DNA from: Christensenella massiliensis
Lineage (GTDB): Bacteria; Bacillota; Clostridia; Christensenellales; Christensenellaceae
Length of the DNA: 64,000 bases
Direction of reading: 5' to 3'
Assembly (NCBI GenBank): GCA_900155415.1
Contig: LT700187.1
Span: 1,426,001-1,490,000 of the forward strand
The notes under the pieces were generated by a model that was not told the DNA's origin, made no database searches, and saw only the letters and a list, made by a program, of their open reading frames with translations. This document shows positions 33,387-41,819 of the stretch, piece after piece (position 1 is the first letter of the stretch; every line of letters starts with the position of its first letter). A program made the translations under genes and the position numbers.

Positions 33387-34529
33387 ATGAAAAAGTTTTT
33401 AACAGTGATGCTGGCTGCAATAGTGGCCTGCAGTATTTTTACAGCCTGCTCTCAGCCTGTGGAGGAGGAACCATCCGTACAGCCGACGGTGATCGAGGCG
33501 GCAACGCCTGCTCCTGCGGAAACGCCGGCGCCGGAAGCATCCGCCGACCCCACAGAAATTTCGCCCACGACGGGCCTGCCCGGAAATACAGTCTATAAAC
33601 CAATCATGGTGCAGATCGACAATGCAGACGCCGCGCGGCCGCAAACGGGGCTCAGTTATGCTGATATCGTCTATGAAACGGACGTAGACGGCGGGGACAC
33701 AAGGTTCACGGCGCTTTATAACGATGCGGTGAACGGAACGGATGCACCGGACGAGCTGATCGTCGGGCCGGTGCGTTCTTCGCGGTATTATCATCAATGG
33801 ATACAGGAAGAATGGGACGCTCTCTATGTACATATGGGAGGGCCGGATACGACAACAGATGACGAGACCGATATTTGGGGCTCCAGCAGCGAGCATATCC
33901 GGCAGCGCATCAACGGAGCGGGGCGGCATGCCGTCAATCATGATCTCTTTTTTCCGCTGAAAGACGGATATTCCGAATCGGACTATGCAGGGATCGACCT
34001 GATGGAGGCGCTCGCGATTTATGATTATGAGCCGCAGGCGCTTCAGTCCTTTGCGTTTTATCCGGCGCAGGATTACACGGACCAGCCGGAGATTCAGGAG
34101 ATCGGCCTGCATTTCTTTGGAGATAGAGAGTTCGCATCCTATGAGTATGATGCGGACGCCGATAGTCTGCTGCGCTTTACAAGAGGGAAAGAGCACAGGG
34201 ACGATGCGACAGGCGAACAAATTACAGTTCAAAATGCGGTCATCCAGTTTGTTCACGATGCAAGGGCAAACGACGGCCCAGGCAGCGACCGCAGGATCGT
34301 TGATGTAAAGGGAAGCGGCGACGCGCTGTTCGTGATTCATGGAAAGCTGATAAAAGGCACGTGGGAACGGCCGACCTATGACAGCCCGACCTCCTATACG
34401 CTGGAAAGCGGGGAAGAGCTCACGCTCGCGCCGGGCAATACGTGGATCACGATGATGCCCTCCGGGCGGGAAGTGACTGTCACATACGCCGACGGTACGG
34501 ATGAGACGATCGTCGGTGAAGCTGACTGA
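33387..34529 (+). CDS. DUF3048 (YerB-like) lipoprotein
   Basis: 380-aa exported lipoprotein: signal peptide with lipobox FTAC|S (residues 1-21), a Pro/Ala/Glu linker (22-60), then the DUF3048 domains with LPGNTVYKPIMVQIDNADAARPQ (split motif) near 70, SYADIVYE and VGPVRSSRYYH, and a C-terminal domain with DGPGSDRRIVDV and GTWERPTYDSPTSY. Function of YerB-type proteins is unknown; they are common cell-surface proteins in Bacilli and Clostridia. ATG 33387 with AGAGG; the longer frame from 33270 lacks a ribosome site and would bury the signal. Confidence 0.9.
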   Translation: MKKFLTVMLAAIVACSIFTACSQPVEEEPSVQPTVIEAATPAPAETPAPEASADPTEISPTTGLPGNTVYKPIMVQIDNADAARPQTGLSYADIVYETDVDGGDTRFTALYNDAVNGTDAPDELIVGPVRSSRYYHQWIQEEWDALYVHMGGPDTTTDDETDIWGSSSEHIRQRINGAGRHAVNHDLFFPLKDGYSESDYAGIDLMEALAIYDYEPQALQSFAFYPAQDYTDQPEIQEIGLHFFGDREFASYEYDADADSLLRFTRGKEHRDDATGEQITVQNAVIQFVHDARANDGPGSDRRIVDVKGSGDALFVIHGKLIKGTWERPTYDSPTSYTLESGEELTLAPGNTWITMMPSGREVTVTYADGTDETIVGEAD

Positions 34530-34541
34530 TAAAGCAGAGCA

Positions 34542-34574
34542 GAAAGAGGGCAGCCGCGGCGCTGCTCTTTTTTC
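34542..34574 (+). terminator. Terminator after the DUF3048 gene
   Basis: GC-rich stem (GGCAGC with GCTGC, extended by AGAG/TCTT), followed by TTTTTT. Confidence 0.75.
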
Positions 34575-34648
34575 TGCCCGCCGCTCAGGGGAAGAGACGG
34601 TTGACCGGACAGGCGGAGGGTGCTACGATGAAAAAAAGGAGGGGGAAT

Positions 34649-35155
34649 ATGGAATTTGTACTCAGAAGATGGAAGGAAGAAGATGCGGCGTCCATACAGA
34701 GCTATGCGAATCATGAGAAAATTGCGGCAAACCTAAGGAATGTCTTTCCATATCCCTATCCGCCCGGCGCCGCTGCTCAATATATCCGTTCCTGTATAGA
34801 ACAGGAGGGAGACGGACAGGTGACGCGCGCCATTGCAGTCGATGGAACAGCCGTGGGAAGTATCGGCGTTTTTTTCGGGAGCGATGTGTATGAAAAGAGC
34901 GCAGAGCTTGGCTATTGGCTCGGTGAACCGTTCTGGAATCAAGGGATCATGAGTGAAGCGGTCGTGAAAATGTGCCGTTATGTTTTCTCGAAATATAATA
35001 TCGAACGGATTTTTGCGGAACCGTTTGCGGGAAACGCCGCTTCCCGCAGGGTGCTTGAAAAAGCAGGGTTTTCGTTGGAGGGCATCCTGAAAAACAGCAT
35101 ATATAAAAACGGCGTTCTGCAGGATTCCTGTATGTATGCGCTGACAAGAAGATAG
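34649..35155 (+). CDS. GNAT N-acetyltransferase (RimJ/RimL type)
   Basis: 168-aa acetyltransferase of the GNAT_3 group: LRRWKEEDAASIQSYA at the N-terminus, ELGYWLGEPFWNQGIMSEAV (acetyl-CoA pyrophosphate-binding region) and NAASRRVLEKAGFSLEG near the end. Members acetylate ribosomal protein N-termini, amino groups of small molecules or antibiotics; substrate not predictable. ATG 34649 behind AAGGAGGGGG gives the standard N-terminus; ATG 34628 is an alternative with its own GGAGGG. Confidence 0.88.
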   Translation: MEFVLRRWKEEDAASIQSYANHEKIAANLRNVFPYPYPPGAAAQYIRSCIEQEGDGQVTRAIAVDGTAVGSIGVFFGSDVYEKSAELGYWLGEPFWNQGIMSEAVVKMCRYVFSKYNIERIFAEPFAGNAASRRVLEKAGFSLEGILKNSIYKNGVLQDSCMYALTRR

Positions 35156-35187
35156 CAGCTCCGCTCTGCACATGTTATAATAACTGC

Positions 35188-35694
35188 ATGGAGAAAAAAA
35201 CGAGCCGGCTCGTCCACCCGTTGAGACCGGTGTTTGATAAGCGGTCCAGAATATTGATCCTCGGAACGTTTCCGTCTGTTAAATCGCGGGAAACAGGCTT
35301 TTATTATGGGAATCCGCACAATCGTTTCTTTCCGGTGCTTGCAGCTTTGTTCGGCCGGCCTGTGCCGGAGGGAACGGAAAACAGGCGATGCTTTTTGCTG
35401 GAAAATAAGATCGCGGTGTTTGACGTGCTGCGGTCATGCGAGATCAGAGGGAGCGCAGATGCGTCCATCAAAGCGCCGGAGCCGAACGATTTGACAGAGA
35501 TTCTTCAAACGGCCGACATCCGCGCTATTGCTGCAAATGGGAAAAAGGCGGGAGAGCTATATCGCAGATACTGCAAGGAGGCTGTGGAAAGACCGGCCCT
35601 CTGTCTGCCGTCGACCAGTCCTGCTAACGCGGGAATGACGATCGAAAAATTGATTGGCGCATGGAAAGTCCTGCTGGAGTATTTGAAAGAATAA
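35188..35694 (+). CDS. Hypoxanthine-DNA glycosylase (UDG family 6 type)
   Basis: 168-aa member of the uracil-DNA glycosylase superfamily. The motif ILILGTFPSVKSRETGFYYGNPHNRFF (residues about 22-48, read in parts) and the late LPSTSPANAGM match the family 6 deoxyinosine glycosylases, with the Asn in GNPHNRF as the likely catalytic residue. It removes hypoxanthine from deaminated adenine in DNA. It follows the acetyltransferase gene by 32 bp and may share its transcript. Confidence 0.87.
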   Translation: MEKKTSRLVHPLRPVFDKRSRILILGTFPSVKSRETGFYYGNPHNRFFPVLAALFGRPVPEGTENRRCFLLENKIAVFDVLRSCEIRGSADASIKAPEPNDLTEILQTADIRAIAANGKKAGELYRRYCKEAVERPALCLPSTSPANAGMTIEKLIGAWKVLLEYLKE

Positions 35695-35737
35695 ACAGAA
35701 AAGAATGTGCACAGCACACGAAGGAGGGAGCAGACGG

Positions 35738-36469
35738 ATGACGCTTTCCGTTTCCATTTCTTTATTTTTTGCGGTAGCAGTATTGTATATCTTGATTATC
35801 GATATTTTTACGATCCTGTTCCGCATGTCGGGCCTCACAGAGGAAAAAGCAAAATTTCAGGTGATATCCTTGCTTACAAACAGCGGATATACGACGCAGG
35901 AGAGCGAACTCATTATGGGAAAGCTTCTGCGCCGGCGGCTTGCGCGTACGATCATGCTGTTCGGCTACATTTTTTCCATTACGATCGTTACGGCATTTGT
36001 AAACGTCGTTCTGAACCTGCCAAAAGCGATTCAGGAAGATTTTTGGACGCTCACAGTCATACTTGCAGTGGTATTCGTCATATTTATGATTGTCAAGCGC
36101 GTGCCGGGAGCAAAACAAAGGTTTAATGACCTGATCGAAAAAATGGGACGCAAATGGATGTTCCGGGGCAGTGTCAATATCGTAAGCGTAGTGGATCAAT
36201 ACGCGAAGGGCGTAGTCGCGGGCGTCAGCATCGCGGCCGTACCCGACAGCATACAGGGCAAGAGCTTGGGGGAGAGCGGCCTGATGGAAAATTTTGGGGT
36301 GCGTATCATCCTGATCCAACGCGGCGGCGAGGTAATGGAATATATCACCCGGGATACGAAAATAGAGAAGGGTGATAAGCTCGTTGTCTTTGGAAAATTG
36401 GAAAAAATTCGGAGCCTGTTCGTGCTCGGCGACGCGCAGGAGACAATACAGAATACAGAAACTCTGTAA
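35738..36469 (+). CDS. Membrane protein with TrkA-C (RCK_C) domain
   Basis: 243 aa: three membrane segments (about residues 4-28, 65-90 and 100-120), then a cytoplasmic TrkA-C domain (about 160-235, with AAVPDSIQGKSLGESGLMENFGVRI and KIEKGDKLVVFGK). TrkA-C domains bind ligands, in several cases cyclic di-AMP or metals, and gate transporters. No pore or ion-channel motif is visible. ATG 35738 with AAGGAGGG. Adjacent to a YhhN-like gene 20 bp downstream. Confidence 0.85.
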   Translation: MTLSVSISLFFAVAVLYILIIDIFTILFRMSGLTEEKAKFQVISLLTNSGYTTQESELIMGKLLRRRLARTIMLFGYIFSITIVTAFVNVVLNLPKAIQEDFWTLTVILAVVFVIFMIVKRVPGAKQRFNDLIEKMGRKWMFRGSVNIVSVVDQYAKGVVAGVSIAAVPDSIQGKSLGESGLMENFGVRIILIQRGGEVMEYITRDTKIEKGDKLVVFGKLEKIRSLFVLGDAQETIQNTETL

Positions 36470-36489
36470 AGGAGCATGAGGGTAAGGCT

Positions 36490-37203
36490 ATGGTAGGTAT
36501 CATTTTATTTGCGGCAGCCTATTTTGTCCTACTGTCTTTCTATATTCGGGAAGACATTTTCGGACGGTTCAGCCGTGCGACCAAACTAAAAATGACGCTC
36601 AGCACACTTTTTTGTGTATTAGGTGGATGGGGGCTACTGTCATGGCCCGCCGGTCCTCCTGAAGAGGCGGTATTTATTTTATGCGGACTTGTATGTGCGC
36701 TCATAGGGGATTATTTTCTGCGCTTTATTCAGATCGATGCGCGGAAATTCAATTGCGGCATTTTGTTTTTTGCAGGCGCGCAGGCATTCTTTCTCGTTTC
36801 CATGTTTACTGTGCAGGGGATCGGACCCGCTGAATTCGTTTTCACAGCGCTCTTGCTCGCGGCAGCGCTGATCCTGATGAAAAAGCAAAGCTGGCAGCTT
36901 GGAAAAGCACAGGGCCCGCTTACGGTCTATATGATACTGCTTTCCCTTATGATGGCAAAAGCGCTCGTAACAGTACTCGCCCCAACTGCCGGTGCAGAGC
37001 TGTGGCCGTCCACAGTAAGCCCGCATATCCCGGCTTATTTTTTCATGGCAGCGGGAGCAGTCCTGTTTTGGACGTCTGACCTCCTGCTTGGAATATGGAA
37101 CTATCACAGCAGGAAAAACAGCATCACCGCATGGAATTCGATCACCTATTTCACAGGCGTTTTCCTGATCGCTCTGAGTTTACAGTATACGCTTCCTATA
37201 TAA
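36490..37203 (+). CDS. YhhN-family membrane protein (lysoplasmalogenase-like)
   Basis: 237-aa protein with about eight hydrophobic segments. The family signature is visible as LCGLVCALIGDYFLRF (around residue 62, with a conserved Asp) and the C-terminal SDLLLGIWNY. The TMEM86/YhhN family includes lysoplasmalogenases that cleave the vinyl-ether bond of lysoplasmalogens; anaerobic Clostridia do make plasmalogens, which fits. No hydrolase activity can be shown from sequence. Confidence 0.8.
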   Translation: MVGIILFAAAYFVLLSFYIREDIFGRFSRATKLKMTLSTLFCVLGGWGLLSWPAGPPEEAVFILCGLVCALIGDYFLRFIQIDARKFNCGILFFAGAQAFFLVSMFTVQGIGPAEFVFTALLLAAALILMKKQSWQLGKAQGPLTVYMILLSLMMAKALVTVLAPTAGAELWPSTVSPHIPAYFFMAAGAVLFWTSDLLLGIWNYHSRKNSITAWNSITYFTGVFLIALSLQYTLPI

Positions 37204-37215
37204 CGTGAGAATTTT

Positions 37216-38892
37216 TTAACCAAGCAAAATCCCAGTTCCGCCGAAAACAGCGGTACTGCCGAAAACAGCGGCAGGAGCCCCCGTGCTTTCGGGAACGTCG
37301 AGAGAATCGAGGAGAGTTCCCGAATTGTCTAACAGAACAGCCCGCCCCTCTGCAGAAAGGAATACTGCTGCCGCTCCGTCCGGAGTATAAATGGGAACCG
37401 GCGAATCGGACGCAGCAAGCCCTGTTTGATATTCCCATTTGATTTCCCCCGTATCATCGGCAAGCGAATAGACGGCGGAATAAGAGCCGTCTGCATGAGA
37501 AACTGTACAAAGCACAGCGCCGTCCAAGGAGCCATATCCCGGAACAGGCGTGGAAAGGACTCCGCCCGCTTCCCCGCATGAAAATTCGCGCTGCCAGATG
37601 ATTTCGCCCGAAAGGCCTTTTATTTTGTAAAGAGAGGCGGCAGCGTTGGAGGCGCTGGTGCCAATGTAAAGATAAATACCGTCTGCTTCTTCCTCCAGAA
37701 GAGGAGCGGCAGCACAGGCTCCGTTCAGATACTGTATATAAACCGGGTTCATAGTGTTAAGGTCAATGCATTGCAGATAACCGCCGCTGTCCGTCACAAA
37801 GGCATATCCCCGCCATGCACACAGACCGGTGATCGAATAGCTTTCATTTTCCGCGCCGGAGGAAATGCTGTACCGGTATTTCACGGGCGAATCAGGATTG
37901 ACGGACACGGTCCCTGCCGCACGGTCAAAGTCTGAATTTAGCACAAAGGTATAGAGAACGCCGTTGTTTCCTGCCCAAACAAGCGTATCTGCATCCGCAG
38001 AGACGAGGGGAGAGCAGGAGAACCCTTTTTCTGTATCTGCGGGAGAAAATGTGTCCGTCTGGCTGTCATATCGGTACAGAAGCTCGCCGGATAAAAGGCT
38101 GTAGATACGGATGGACGGGTCCTCCGTTCCGCCGCCGGCATAGAGCAGCGGATATCCCCGCGGATCGAGAGCGAAAGAGCTCCCGGAGCCAAGCGAAAGT
38201 GCATCACGGGTGGGACTGCCGTCTGAAAGGTCCTGAAAGGCAAGCGTTCCATCGTCTTGGAGCGAAAGCACTTCCACGAGGCCATCCTTATTTTGTTTTT
38301 CGGGATAAAGCTCCATCATCTGCCGCAGGTCAGCCTCCCATTCCACGATAAGCGGCTGTAAAGAAGAGGACGTGGTCTTTTCGTGCCATGCCGTCTCAAG
38401 TGAGCCGGCTCTTTCAGAAAGTGCGCCAAAGCTTTTTGCGGAACGATAATTGTTTCCGTTTGCCAAGGCGATCCCGGAAAGGAGGGAATAATCGTTTGCG
38501 GACGGAAATAGGATGTCCTTTGCGCGTACAGCGGATGAAACGGTATTTCCATCCTGCTCGATCTCAAAAGAAAGGCCGAATGCCGTGGGCTGCGTCGAGT
38601 CGGCTGCGGCCGGAGCAGCGTCGGCAGGCGCGGAAGCATAAGCAGGCTCAAAGGAGGAAACGGATTGACTGCCATCGGCTGACCGGGCAACATCCTCCGT
38701 CGAGAATACGCCGGTTTTCGTCAAAAACATGATACCAAATACGATCCCCGCAATGACAGCAGCAAAAATCAGGATCAGAAGAAGCAGACGGCCAACGCGC
38801 AGACGGCCTCGATGACGGCGGGGCCGGTAGCCTCCGCCGGAATAACTGCGGTGATAAGAACGCTTGCGGTGATAATGAGAATGGTACGGCAT
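37216..38892 (-). CDS. Membrane-anchored PQQ-like beta-propeller protein
   Basis: 558 aa: a basic His/Tyr/Arg-rich N-terminus (1-30), one membrane anchor (about 31-55), a Ser/Ala linker, then an extracellular beta-propeller with PQQ-like repeats (YLQCIDLNTMNPVY, ASLYKIKGLSGEIIWQ, YSLADDTGEIKWEYQ). Propellers of this type act as protein-interaction scaffolds; the dehydrogenase motifs of true PQQ enzymes are absent. The N-terminus with alternating His/Tyr/Arg is unusual. Its promoter must lie in the gap that carries the DnaA boxes. Confidence 0.82.
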   Translation of the reverse strand: MPYHSHYHRKRSYHRSYSGGGYRPRRHRGRLRVGRLLLLILIFAAVIAGIVFGIMFLTKTGVFSTEDVARSADGSQSVSSFEPAYASAPADAAPAAADSTQPTAFGLSFEIEQDGNTVSSAVRAKDILFPSANDYSLLSGIALANGNNYRSAKSFGALSERAGSLETAWHEKTTSSSLQPLIVEWEADLRQMMELYPEKQNKDGLVEVLSLQDDGTLAFQDLSDGSPTRDALSLGSGSSFALDPRGYPLLYAGGGTEDPSIRIYSLLSGELLYRYDSQTDTFSPADTEKGFSCSPLVSADADTLVWAGNNGVLYTFVLNSDFDRAAGTVSVNPDSPVKYRYSISSGAENESYSITGLCAWRGYAFVTDSGGYLQCIDLNTMNPVYIQYLNGACAAAPLLEEEADGIYLYIGTSASNAAASLYKIKGLSGEIIWQREFSCGEAGGVLSTPVPGYGSLDGAVLCTVSHADGSYSAVYSLADDTGEIKWEYQTGLAASDSPVPIYTPDGAAAVFLSAEGRAVLLDNSGTLLDSLDVPESTGAPAAVFGSTAVFGGTGILLG

Positions 38893-39396
38893 GTGAGTAG
38901 CTCCTTACAATAATCGCTCTGCTGTCATTATACATGAAATATGGGGAACATGAAAGTGCCGGCTGCCATCGCCTGTGCATATAGAAGAAAGAATAAATAT
39001 TTTATGCATAAAAAGAATGGAATATGCAAGACGCTGTTTGTAAAAAAGGTGAAAAAACGCTGTCAAGTCCGGAAGAAATGTGTGCAGGTTTTCCGCATGC
39101 CAAAAACCCGCATATTTATGCGGAAAAGAAAAGTTATCCACAGAAAGATGTGGATAACTTTTTCTGCGAAAAACGGCTCTGTAAAGCTGTTCTTTCAGAA
39201 AATGAAGCTCCGGCAAAGAATGAGTTATCCACAAGTGCAAAAAACGCGCTGCTGTGCTGAAAACAGCTTGTCAATAGGAAAACGGAAAAAAGTTCTGAAA
39301 ATCAGAAAAATTTTCTGATACAAGAATTTTTATTCATAAGAATGAATAAAAAGACCGCGGAAAAAGCCGCGGTCTTTTCTCATTTGTTTTATCCTT
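38893..39396. other. 500-bp gap with DnaA boxes and palindromes
   Basis: No supported gene. It contains three perfect DnaA-box 9-mers: TTATCCACA at 39134-39142, TGTGGATAA at 39149-39157 (inverted) and TTATCCACA at 39225-39233. Further right: a 19-bp inverted repeat ATCAGAAAA-A-TTTTCTGAT (39301-39319) and a hairpin with arms TTTTTATTCAT and ATGAATAAAAA (39327-39352) in AT-rich sequence, then the nfn terminator. No dnaA gene is in the window. Confidence 0.75.
39351..39376 (-). terminator. Terminator of the nfnAB operon
   Basis: Arms AAGACCGCGG (39351-39360) and CCGCGGTCTT (39367-39376), with T runs on both sides. Confidence 0.9.
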
Positions 39397-40797
39397 TCAA
39401 CGGCTCAGATAGGCGTCGATGCTTTTTGCGGCGGTCTTGCCCGCACCCATGGCAAGGATCACAGTTGCTGCGCCCGTCACGGCGTCGCCGCCCGCATAAA
39501 CACCGGGGATAGAGGTCTCTCCGGTTTCCTCGTTTGTAATGATGCCACCCCACGGCTGCGTTTCCAACGCAGGCGTAGAATTTTTGATCATCGGATTAGG
39601 CGACTGACCGATCGCTACGATGACCGCATCCACCGGGAGGACATATTCACTTCCTTCGATAACAACGGGTCTGCGCCGTCCGGAGGCATCCGGCTCACCA
39701 AGCTCCATGCGAACATCTTTCATGCCCGTTACGTTGCCGCGCTCGTCTCCGAGGATTTCGACAGGCGCCTCCAGAAGTCGGAATTCGATCCCTTCCTCCT
39801 TCGCGTGGTGGACCTCCTCCAAACGGGCGGGCATTTCTGCTTCGCTCCTGCGGTATACGATATAGACCTTGCCCGCGCCAAGACGCTTTGCGCACCGTGC
39901 AGCGTCCATCGCCACGTTGCCGCCGCCGATGACCGCGACATTGGAATAAGGCTTGATGGGCGTATCGTAGGACGGATATTCGTAAGCATGCATCAGGTTG
40001 ATGCGCGTCAGAAACTCGTTTGCGGAATATACGTCATTCAGATTTTCACCGGGAATGTTCATAAAGGACGGGAGTCCTGCGCCGCTGCCGATAAAAATCG
40101 CTTCATAGCCCATCTCTTTCAGCTCGTCGATCGTCAATATCTTGCCGATTACCATATCGAGTTTGATCTCCACGCCCATTTCTTTCAGGACGTTGATTTC
40201 AAGGTCGACGATCTCTTTCGGGAGACGGAACTGGGGAATACCATATTTCAAAACGCCGCCCGCGGTATGGAAAGCTTCAAAGACAGTAACGTCATATCCC
40301 TTTTTTGCAAGGTCGGACGCACAAGTAAGCCCTGCCGGACCGCTGCCGATTACTGCGACCTTTTTGCCTTTTTTAGGAGCGATATCCTTTGCACCGAGCG
40401 CGCCCTGACTCATCGCAAAATCTGCCGCAAAGCGCTCGAGACGGCCGATGCCGACAGGCTGGCCTTTTTTGCCGCGCACACAGTATTTTTCGCACTGGCT
40501 TTCCTGCGGGCAAACTCTGCCGCACACGGCGGGCAGACCGTTCGTCTCCACGATCTTCTGATAAGCAGCCATAAAATTGCCTTCTTTGATCTCGTGGATA
40601 AATTCCGGGATATTGACCTGCACAGGGCAGCCCGATACGCACGGCTTATTTTTGCATTCGAGACACCGGTTGCTTTCCTCCTGCGCCATTGCAGGTGTAT
40701 AGCCGAGTGCGACCTCTTCAAAATTGGTCGCACGTACTTTGGGGTCGAGCTCCGGCATCGTTACTTTTTCAAGAGACATATTTCTTTCCATGGTCAT
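39397..40797 (-). CDS. nfnB: NfnB-type subunit (GltA-like NADPH oxidoreductase)
   Basis: 466-aa Fe-S flavoprotein of the glutamate-synthase small-subunit family. N-terminal cysteine clusters CLECKNKPCVSGCP and CGRVCPQESQCEKYC bind 4Fe-4S centres; then the FAD site VIGSGPAGLTCASDLAKKG and NADP(H) site VIGGGNVAMDAARCAKRLG, and a C-terminal GVYAGGDAVTGAATVI. With NfnA it forms the NADH-dependent reduced ferredoxin:NADP+ oxidoreductase, an electron-bifurcating enzyme of anaerobes. The old label NADPH-dependent glutamate synthase subunit is less likely because NfnA is directly upstream, overlapping by 4 bp, and no GOGAT large subunit is present. Confidence 0.92.
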   Translation of the reverse strand: MTMERNMSLEKVTMPELDPKVRATNFEEVALGYTPAMAQEESNRCLECKNKPCVSGCPVQVNIPEFIHEIKEGNFMAAYQKIVETNGLPAVCGRVCPQESQCEKYCVRGKKGQPVGIGRLERFAADFAMSQGALGAKDIAPKKGKKVAVIGSGPAGLTCASDLAKKGYDVTVFEAFHTAGGVLKYGIPQFRLPKEIVDLEINVLKEMGVEIKLDMVIGKILTIDELKEMGYEAIFIGSGAGLPSFMNIPGENLNDVYSANEFLTRINLMHAYEYPSYDTPIKPYSNVAVIGGGNVAMDAARCAKRLGAGKVYIVYRRSEAEMPARLEEVHHAKEEGIEFRLLEAPVEILGDERGNVTGMKDVRMELGEPDASGRRRPVVIEGSEYVLPVDAVIVAIGQSPNPMIKNSTPALETQPWGGIITNEETGETSIPGVYAGGDAVTGAATVILAMGAGKTAAKSIDAYLSR

Positions 40798-41645
40798 TTG
40801 TCCTCCGCATTATCTGCCATTTGAATCAATCTGCAATCCGCTTCACGCTCTTTCATGCCATCATACATGGAAAGGCGGCGCATAGCCGCGTCGAAATCGA
40901 CCTCATGGCCATCGAAATCAGGACCGTCGATGCATGCGAATTTGGTCTTGCCGCCAACCGTCAGCCGGCAGCCGCCGCACATACCGGTGCCGTCTATCAT
41001 CACAGGATTCATGCTGACGATCGTCTTGATCCCATATTCTTTAGTCAGCAGGGAAACGAATTTCATCATAGGGATAGGTCCGATCGCAACGACGATGTCG
41101 TATTTGACGCCGCTCTCGATCTGTTTTTTGAGGGCGTCCGTCACAAAACCGTGCATGCCGAACGAACCGTCGTCCGTCGTGATGATGAGGTTATCCGAAG
41201 CCTCTGTCATTTCCTTTTCCAGAATGATGATATCCTTGGTCTTAAATCCGGCGATCATATCTACAGAAACGCCCATCTGCTTCAGATGCTTTGCCTGCGG
41301 AAGAGCGATCGCGCAGCCGAGGCCGCCGCCGATCACTGCGGCTTTTTTGATGGAGGGGTCAAAGTGCGAAGCAACGCCGAGAGGCCCAACCACGTCGAGG
41401 ATATTTCCGCCTTCCGGAAGCTCGCCAAGCTGCTGGGTCGATTTGCCGACTTGTGCGAAGATGATCGTTACCGTTCCGGCCTCGCGGTCAAAATCCGCGA
41501 TCGTGAGCGGGAACCGTTCGCCCTTTTCATGAGTACGCAGAACGAGGAACTGGCCGCTTTGCGCTTTTTTAGCAATCAGCGGAGCATCGATGACCATTTT
41601 GGTAATGCCGTTTGCCAGTGTTTCTTTCTTTAAAATTTTAAACAT
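40794..41645 (-). CDS. nfnA: NfnA-type subunit (ferredoxin-NADP+ oxidoreductase)
   Basis: 283-aa FAD/NAD-binding protein of the dihydroorotate-dehydrogenase electron-transfer type. Visible features are the flavin-site FLVLRTHEKGERFPLTI region, the nucleotide-site VIGGGLGCAIALPQAKHLKQ, and a C-terminal 2Fe-2S motif with MCGGCRLTVGG and FACIDGPDFDGH. It accepts electrons from NADH and passes them to the NfnB half. First gene of the nfnAB operon. SudB-like sulfide dehydrogenase is an older name for the same architecture. Confidence 0.92.
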   Translation of the reverse strand: MFKILKKETLANGITKMVIDAPLIAKKAQSGQFLVLRTHEKGERFPLTIADFDREAGTVTIIFAQVGKSTQQLGELPEGGNILDVVGPLGVASHFDPSIKKAAVIGGGLGCAIALPQAKHLKQMGVSVDMIAGFKTKDIIILEKEMTEASDNLIITTDDGSFGMHGFVTDALKKQIESGVKYDIVVAIGPIPMMKFVSLLTKEYGIKTIVSMNPVMIDGTGMCGGCRLTVGGKTKFACIDGPDFDGHEVDFDAAMRRLSMYDGMKEREADCRLIQMADNAEDK

Positions 41646-41819
41646 AATGCACTCCCCATTATATAAGATTCGTGAATTGCCGTACCTAAATATTATAAAC
41701 GAAACGGCAGCGCACTTACAAGGGGAAAATAAACAGTTGACATTGCGGGAGGGGCATAATAAGATGATAGATGTAAATGAACATGCGTTCAGTTTGCAGC
41801 GCCGCAGGAGAGAAACAGG

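Noticed and set aside
38941-39318. A 125-aa rightward frame across the DnaA-box region
   Set aside because: Basic, low-complexity composition, no ribosome site, overlaps palindromes and DnaA boxes; treated as non-coding.
39134-39352. Chromosomal replication origin
   Set aside because: Three DnaA boxes are too few and no dnaA/dnaN/rpmH neighbours are present; reported only as a DnaA-box cluster.
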